A DNA stretch of 21,496 bases from Clostridia bacterium. GTDB taxonomy: Bacteria > Bacillota_A > Clostridia > Christensenellales > UBA1750. Each line of letters starts with the position of its first letter. Positions within the stretch are counted from its first letter, which is position 1. Below are positions 17,096-21,496 of this stretch, one piece after another. The position numbers and the translations under genes were made by a program. The stretch is from the NCBI GenBank assembly GCA_017413675.1, contig JAFPSR010000070.1, positions 1-21,496 on the forward strand. Reading direction: 5' to 3'. The notes under the pieces were generated by a model. It was not told the origin of the DNA, did not search any database, and worked only from the letters and a program-made list of their open reading frames with translations.

Positions 17096-17941
17096 ATGAC
17101 ATCATTTCCCAGAACCATAGTCGGCGGTGTGTCTATGCCCCGGATGATCGTCGGTTCCAACTGGATCTTCGGATACAGTCATACCGGACATGCGGCAGAT
17201 CAGTACATTAAGAGCATCAACAACAACCGTAAGGCCGTAGCCGCGATCCTGGAAAAATTCCTGGAATATGACGTCAACGCCTTTATGGGCCCGTTTGCCA
17301 GCTTCCCGTTTGCCGTGGAAGGCATCAAGGAAGCGGAAGACCGTACCGGAAAAGGGATCATTATCATCGATACCCCGATCATCAATGTGGATGACAATGA
17401 TGCCGCCCGGAAGGAAGCTGAGAAAACGATTGCGAAAGGGCAGGAAATCGGCGCTACGTTCTGCCTTCTGCACCATAGCTCCGTAGAGCAGATGGTGAAC
17501 AAGAACCTGCAGGCGATTCCGCGTCTTCCGGATTATCTGGATATGATCCGGCAGCACGGCATGCTGCCCGGACTTTCCGCGCATATGCCGGAACTGGTTG
17601 TATATTCCGATAAAAACAACTATGATGTGGAAACCTATATTCAGATTTATAACTGCATGGGGTTCCTGATGCAGGTGGAGATCGAATACATCAACCGTGT
17701 CATCTGGGATGCGAAAAAGCCGGTTATTACGATTAAACCCATGGCAGCGGGAAGAACATCCCCGTTTGTCGGAATTACCTTCAATTACAATACAATCCGG
17801 CCGCAGGATATGGTCTGTGTAGGCTGTATGACAGAAATGGAAGCAGAGGAAGATATCGAGATCGGCATGGCCGCTATCGAACACCGGCGTCCGAATCTGG
17901 AAGGACGGAATTCCCCCAATAAAACATCCATCATGAAATAA
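17096..17941 (+). CDS. Aldo/keto-reductase-like TIM-barrel protein of unknown function
   Basis: The 281-residue cytoplasmic protein has weak resemblance to the aldo/keto reductase fold: GATFCLLHHSS at about 123-133 matches the strand-4 His region, PGLSAHMPELV resembles the following Gly-x-Ser loop, and KPVITIKPMAAGR near residue 215 with a late VCVGCMTEMEAEEDIEI resembles the cofactor-side strands. I do not see the catalytic Asp-Tyr-Lys-His tetrad in usual spacing, so reductase activity is doubtful; an isomerase or epimerase-like role is possible. The ATG at 17096 follows AAGGAGGAG by 6 bases; an in-frame TTG at 17060 is rejected. It is 12 bases upstream of a ThuA-family gene and surely cotranscribed with it, which suggests work on the same sugar or keto-sugar. 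Confidence 0.55.
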   Translation: MTSFPRTIVGGVSMPRMIVGSNWIFGYSHTGHAADQYIKSINNNRKAVAAILEKFLEYDVNAFMGPFASFPFAVEGIKEAEDRTGKGIIIIDTPIINVDDNDAARKEAEKTIAKGQEIGATFCLLHHSSVEQMVNKNLQAIPRLPDYLDMIRQHGMLPGLSAHMPELVVYSDKNNYDVETYIQIYNCMGFLMQVEIEYINRVIWDAKKPVITIKPMAAGRTSPFVGITFNYNTIRPQDMVCVGCMTEMEAEEDIEIGMAAIEHRRPNLEGRNSPNKTSIMK

Positions 17942-17953
17942 AGGAGAAACCAT

Positions 17954-18805
17954 ATGAAAGTAGTCGTCTACGGTGAAAACCTGCATGAAAAAACGCATCC
18001 CGAACGAATGGAGAAAATCCATCCCCGGGGAATGCATGAAACCTATGCGGATATTGTACGGGAGATTCCCGGTGCCGAGGTCACGGTTGTCATCCTGGAC
18101 CATATCGAGGAAATGACGGAAGAACTGCTGGATGCCACGGATGTCCTGCTCTGGTGGGGGCATATGGCACATGACAAAGTACCGGATGAAGTGGTGGATC
18201 GTGTACACAGGCATGTCCTGAATGGGATGGGAATCATTGTGCTGCATTCCGGACATCACTCCAAAATATTCCGGAAACTTATGGGAACAACGTGCTCCCT
18301 GCGCTGGAGAGACGGAACCTATGAACGCATGTTCTGTGTGAATCCTACGCATCCCATTGCGAAAGGTTTGCCTATGGCCTTCGAAATCGGGGAAGAAGAA
18401 TGCTATGCGGAGTATTTTGATATTCCCGCACCCGATGAACTGATTTTTGAGAGCTGGTTCAATATCGGGGAAGTATTCCGTTCCGGAGCCCTGTGGAACC
18501 GTGGATACGGCAAGGTATTCTACCTGCGTCCCGGCCATGAGTACAATAAAGCATTCTATAATCCGTATTATCGGCAGATCATCAAAAATGCAGTGGTTTA
18601 CTGTGCCAAGTCCCGCGACCGGGATACGCTGGGTGCGCCCCCGATCCTGGCAACATACGAAGATGTCCGCAGCGGATATGTAACGCCGGAGATCCTCAAA
18701 CAGGCGGAGGAACTGGGCAGAAAGGCGGGCGAGGATTATTCCGTTATGCGTACGCCGGAAGCCCGTAAACTGACAGATTACCTGTTCCACCGGGAAGAAA
18801 AATAG
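17954..18805 (+). CDS. ThuA-family protein (trehalose-utilisation-like)
   Basis: The 283-residue protein matches the ThuA family (PF06283), a class I glutamine-amidotransferase-like fold. Seen features are the start strand KVVVYGENLHEKT, the segment ATDVLLWWGHMAHD (about 56-69), HVLNGMGIIVLHSGHHSKIFRKLMG (about 89-113) typical of the ThuA nucleophile-elbow region, PTHPIAKGLP, and a C-terminal GYGKVFYLRPGHE and NAVVYCA. In rhizobia ThuA acts with the dehydrogenase ThuB on disaccharides through 3-keto intermediates. Here the partner is an AKR-like TIM-barrel protein instead. AAGGAG lies 7 bases before the ATG, and only 12 bases separate the genes. The C-terminal 45 residues after PPILATYED are charged and form a likely helical tail. 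Substrate is unknown. Confidence 0.82.
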   Translation: MKVVVYGENLHEKTHPERMEKIHPRGMHETYADIVREIPGAEVTVVILDHIEEMTEELLDATDVLLWWGHMAHDKVPDEVVDRVHRHVLNGMGIIVLHSGHHSKIFRKLMGTTCSLRWRDGTYERMFCVNPTHPIAKGLPMAFEIGEEECYAEYFDIPAPDELIFESWFNIGEVFRSGALWNRGYGKVFYLRPGHEYNKAFYNPYYRQIIKNAVVYCAKSRDRDTLGAPPILATYEDVRSGYVTPEILKQAEELGRKAGEDYSVMRTPEARKLTDYLFHREEK

Positions 18806-18818
18806 AGAACCGAATCCG

Positions 18819-18847
18819 AAAGGCGATGCAGTTTCCATCGCCTTTTT
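18819..18847 (+). terminator. Terminator of the TIM-barrel/ThuA operon
   Basis: A perfect 10-bp stem AAAGGCGATG (18819-18828) / CATCGCCTTT (18836-18845) with a 7-base loop ends in TTTTT (18843-18847), 14 bases after the stop codon. Confidence 0.92.
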
Positions 18848-18862
18848 CTCTTGGAAGGAAAC

Positions 18863-18891
18863 TTGAGAATTCCTATCGCGGGTGATACACT
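18863..18891 (+). promoter_or_regulatory. Sigma-A promoter of the M18 aminopeptidase gene
   Basis: TTGAGA (18863-18868), 17 bp and TACACT (18886-18891), the latter preceded by TG one base away (18883-18884), make an extended -10 promoter. It lies 33 bases before the ATG, between a terminator and the ribosome binding site. Confidence 0.65.
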
Positions 18892-18923
18892 GAAAACAAA
18901 CCTATTAGATTCAGGAGGGTAAA

Positions 18924-20306
18924 ATGGAAAGACCAAATGCATGGAAAGCCTATGATGCGAAAGCGTTGGAGGCATTGGAGAAAACCAGCAAAAACTACCG
19001 CAAATTCCTGGATGGAGGGAAAACCGAACGGGAATGCGTGAAAGAAGTCATTGCCTGTGCCAAAGCAGCAGGCTATATCGACCTGAAGGATGCAATCCAG
19101 GCCGGGAAGAAAGTGCTTCCGGGCGATAAAGTATACAGTGACTGTATGGGTAAGGCAATCATGCTCTTCCATATCGGGGCAAAACCCCTTACGGAAGGCA
19201 TCAATATTGTCGGCTCCCATATCGATTCCCCGCGGATGGACCTTAAGCAGAATCCGTTCTATGAGGATACGGATCTGGCCTTTGGGGATACCCATTATTA
19301 CGGCGGGATCAAGAAATACCAGTGGGTAGCCCGTGCTCTGGCCATGCACGGTGTAGTGGTGAAAAAAGACGGGACGACAGTAGAGATCGTTATCGGGGAA
19401 AAAGAAGACGATCCCGTAGTCGGAGTCAGTGACCTTCTCCCGCACCTGGGACAGGAACAGATGAAAAAGAATGCCGCTGAAGTTGTGACCGGGGAAAGCT
19501 TGGATGTCATCCTTTGCGGCAAACCGTTGGAGGGAGCCGACAAAGATGCAGTAAAAGCAGGGCTTCTTGCTATTCTGAAAGACCAGTACGGGATTGAAGA
19601 AGAAGATATGCTCTCTGCCGAGATCGAAGTGGTCCCGGCCGGGAAATCCCGCGATTTCGGACTTGACCGCAGTATGATCCTCGGATACGGACATGACGAC
19701 CGTGTCTGTGCCTACGCGTCCCTGGAAGCGATCCTGGAGCTTCCTGCCATTCCCGAGCATACCTGCTGCTGCCTGATGGCTGATAAGGAAGAAATCGGGA
19801 GCGTAGGTGCTACCGGCATGCGTGCCCGGTACTTTGAGAATGCTGTAGCCGAACTCGTTGCTTTGACCGGTGAGTACAGCGACCTTACTCTGCGGCGTGT
19901 CCTGGTTGCCTGCAGGATGCTCTCCTGTGATGTCAGTGCCGGGTATGATCCCTTGTATGCTTCCGCATTTGAAAAGAAGAATGCAGCTTATCTGGGACGC
20001 GGCGTATGCTACAACAAGTTTACCGGCAGCCGGGGAAAATCCGGATCCAATGACGCCAATGCCGAATTTCTGGGGAAGCTGCGCAAGATCATGGATGACA
20101 ACCAGGTTGCCTGGCAGACTGCGGAACTCGGAAAAGTCGATCTGGGCGGCGGCGGAACCATCGCGTATATCTGTGCCCTGTACGGGATGGAAGTTGTAGA
20201 CAGCGGTGTGGCGGTTCTGTCCATGCATGCCCCGCAGGAGATTATCAGCAAGGCGGATCTTTATGAAGCCAAGAAAGCCTATCTCGCTTTTATGGCAGAT
20301 GCGTAA
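18924..20306 (+). CDS. M18 family metallo-aminopeptidase (aspartyl aminopeptidase type)
   Basis: The 460-residue enzyme belongs to peptidase family M18, which removes N-terminal residues (often Asp/Glu in this family) from peptides in the cytoplasm. All expected di-zinc elements are visible: H99 and D101 in GSHIDSPR, D258 or D259 in GYGHDDRVCAY, catalytic E289 and ligand E290 in DKEEIGSVG, D336 in SCDVSAGYDP and H435 in LSMHAPQE. Length fits the bacterial M18 group. AGGAGGG (18912-18918) sets the ATG at 18924. It is monocistronic: its promoter is at 18863, and the next gene converges on it. The terminator at 20325-20360 has its T run only on the minus strand. Plausible duty is peptide turnover for amino-acid supply. 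Confidence 0.93.
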   Translation: MERPNAWKAYDAKALEALEKTSKNYRKFLDGGKTERECVKEVIACAKAAGYIDLKDAIQAGKKVLPGDKVYSDCMGKAIMLFHIGAKPLTEGINIVGSHIDSPRMDLKQNPFYEDTDLAFGDTHYYGGIKKYQWVARALAMHGVVVKKDGTTVEIVIGEKEDDPVVGVSDLLPHLGQEQMKKNAAEVVTGESLDVILCGKPLEGADKDAVKAGLLAILKDQYGIEEEDMLSAEIEVVPAGKSRDFGLDRSMILGYGHDDRVCAYASLEAILELPAIPEHTCCCLMADKEEIGSVGATGMRARYFENAVAELVALTGEYSDLTLRRVLVACRMLSCDVSAGYDPLYASAFEKKNAAYLGRGVCYNKFTGSRGKSGSNDANAEFLGKLRKIMDDNQVAWQTAELGKVDLGGGGTIAYICALYGMEVVDSGVAVLSMHAPQEIISKADLYEAKKAYLAFMADA

Positions 20307-20324
20307 AAGGAAAACAGAAAGCAT

Positions 20325-20360
20325 AAAACAAGGACAGCTTCCCAAAGGAGGCTGTCCTTG
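20325..20360 (-). terminator. Terminator of the MFS transporter gene
   Basis: The exact 10-bp inverted repeat CAAGGACAGC (20329-20338) / GCTGTCCTTG (20351-20360) has a 12-base loop. On the minus strand it is followed by TTTTATGC, so it best serves the minus-strand gene; plus-strand readthrough from the peptidase gene would meet the hairpin without a T run. Confidence 0.8.
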
Positions 20361-20376
20361 CTGCATATAGAAGAGT

Positions 20377-21496
20377 TTATTCGACAATTCCCGGGGCTTT
20401 CTTGTGCAGGACCTTTTTCCCGAAGGGGAAACTGAGGGCAAAGAGAAGACCGGCACCCAGGATGATGAAACCGCAGATCAGGAAATACTTCCCGGCGCCA
20501 ATCCGGTCAACCAGGATGCCGCCGATCAGCGGGGCAATAATCCCGGCCACTGAAGAGGCTGCGCCATTCAGGGTCTGTGCGGTAGCTTTCAGATGGTCCG
20601 GTGCCAGAAGATAAATGTAGTTGGCTGCTGCGGCAATCTTCATGCCGCCAGCCAGTCCGTGAATCGCACAGACTGTAATGATCGGCAGCTTTGAAGTCAG
20701 GAAGAAGAGGAGAATGGATTCTGCCCCGTAAACAAAAGCGGAGATGATCAGCATGGTCTGCAGAGGCAGATGACGGCGGAGCCGGCGGAACAGGAGCATC
20801 ATGGGAACTTCCGCGGCAGCCCGAAGTCCCGCAATTGTGGCGTATACCGTGGTCGAAATGCCGCGGTCTGCCAGATAATAGGAAAGGAATGTCTGGGAAG
20901 AGCTGATCGGAAGGAACAGAATTACGGAATAGAGGAGATAAACGACATAATAGTAATTCTTGAACAGGGATCCGAACTGCATCTCGCGGAAGGAGAGTTT
21001 CTTACGGGAAGAAGAAGTAAATGTTTCCGAATCGCGGATGGTCAGACACAGAAGGATAACTGGGATAACTGAAATGCCATATAGCCAGAAAGTTGTTCTG
21101 GCGCCGCCGATTTTGTCCAGGATCTGGCCCAGGATCATACCCGTGACCCCGTAGGCAAGGGAACCGCAGGCGCGGATGACGCCGTAGTTCAGATGCTTCT
21201 GGTTGGATTCGCGCACCACATAGTTTTCTACGAGCTGCCGGGCCGGCATTCGGAAGAAGTTATCCAGGGGGGCGAGGAGCAGTACCAGGGGGAGCTCCCA
21301 TTGGAAGACTGCCAGGGTAATGGCGGCAGCCCTCGGGATTAAGGGATACAGGCAGGCAGAACCGATAAAACAGATCAGTAAAATCCATTTGATGGTCCGC
21401 CGTTTGTCGCTGAGAATCCCCCAGAAGGTCGGGGCAAAAATGCCGACCAGGGAACACAGCGAGGTAACCAGGCTGACTTTGGTTGCAGTGTACCCG
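20377..21496 (-). CDS. MFS transporter, N-terminus beyond the window edge
   Basis: The frame is open from the stop (20377-20379) to the right edge, giving 372 visible residues. An internal ATG at 21249 has no claim to be the start, because MFS-like sequence continues upstream of it through 82 further residues without a stop. The upstream part carries motif A after helix 2 (G-I-L-S-D-K-R-R-T), so about 40-50 N-terminal residues are missing. About ten to eleven hydrophobic helices follow, with a basic central loop (TFTSSSRKKLSFREM) between the two halves. The pattern suggests the MFS_1-like/sugar-proton symporter group (LacY/NupG-like), with a small solute as substrate, but no substrate residues can be named with confidence. 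A terminator follows the stop codon. Confidence 0.85.
   Translation of the reverse strand, partial: GYTATKVSLVTSLCSLVGIFAPTFWGILSDKRRTIKWILLICFIGSACLYPLIPRAAAITLAVFQWELPLVLLLAPLDNFFRMPARQLVENYVVRESNQKHLNYGVIRACGSLAYGVTGMILGQILDKIGGARTTFWLYGISVIPVILLCLTIRDSETFTSSSRKKLSFREMQFGSLFKNYYYVVYLLYSVILFLPISSSQTFLSYYLADRGISTTVYATIAGLRAAAEVPMMLLFRRLRRHLPLQTMLIISAFVYGAESILLFFLTSKLPIITVCAIHGLAGGMKIAAAANYIYLLAPDHLKATAQTLNGAASSVAGIIAPLIGGILVDRIGAGKYFLICGFIILGAGLLFALSFPFGKKVLHKKAPGIVE

Noticed and set aside
18873..18888. A second copy of the 17043-17057 palindrome in the M18 promoter spacer
   Set aside because: Only a TATCGC half-site and a loose GATA word match; the symmetry is poor and could arise by chance.
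20377..21249. The MFS gene as a complete 290-residue protein starting at 21249
   Set aside because: Reading the same frame to the window edge gives 82 more residues of transporter sequence with MFS motif A, so the gene is longer and cut by the edge.

Overview
The window reads as ordinary chromosome of a Firmicute, most likely a gut- or rumen-type member of Clostridia. The signs are strong AGGAGG ribosome binding sites, sigma-A promoters, hairpin-plus-T terminators, and lipoproteins with short Thr/Pro/Glu linkers after the lipobox. The CAZyme, ThuA and M18 peptidase gene types also fit. The species cannot be fixed from the sequence. Base composition looks close to half GC throughout, and no insertion sequence, prophage, CRISPR array or obvious foreign island is visible.

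Layout, left to right. The window opens with the C-terminal end of a membrane protein, probably a glycosyltransferase (1-311). It is followed by a tRNA-Leu(UAA) gene with a consensus promoter and its own terminator, then a monocistronic Ca2+-type P-type ATPase. Next is a two-gene lipoprotein unit: a solitary PstS-like binding protein and a large WG-repeat-like lipoprotein. An ECF-sigma-like promoter precedes this unit and a strong terminator closes it. Two separately transcribed carbohydrate-linked genes follow: an ADP-ribosylglycohydrolase-fold protein with a C-terminal beta-sandwich, and a GH127 beta-L-arabinofuranosidase. A pair of half-size chromate (CHR) transporter genes overlapping by 4 bp comes next. 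These genes all run on the plus strand to about 11.0 kb.

From 11.1 to 16.9 kb the minus strand carries the nucleotide excision repair genes in the order uvrB-uvrA, and upstream of them a small lipoprotein gene with its own terminator. A divergent intergenic region at 16.9-17.1 kb holds a perfect 15-bp palindrome. It leads to a plus-strand operon of an aldo/keto-reductase-like TIM-barrel protein and a ThuA-family protein. An M18 aminopeptidase gene with its own promoter follows. The window ends inside a convergent MFS transporter gene on the minus strand.

The genes form several short independent units rather than one pathway. Housekeeping parts are the tRNA, UvrAB, the Ca2+ ATPase and the M18 peptidase. 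Accessory parts are the arabinofuranosidase, the ADP-ribosylglycohydrolase, the TIM-barrel/ThuA pair, the CHR transporter and the three lipoproteins, and these fit a plant-glycan-using anaerobe. No stretch over 300 bases lacks a gene; the longest gene-poor interval (312-649) contains the tRNA, its promoter and terminator, and the ATPase promoter. I found no convincing new defence or mobile system. The best leads are the ECF-promoter lipoprotein pair, the TIM-barrel/ThuA operon with its upstream palindrome, and the glycohydrolase with an added beta-sandwich.
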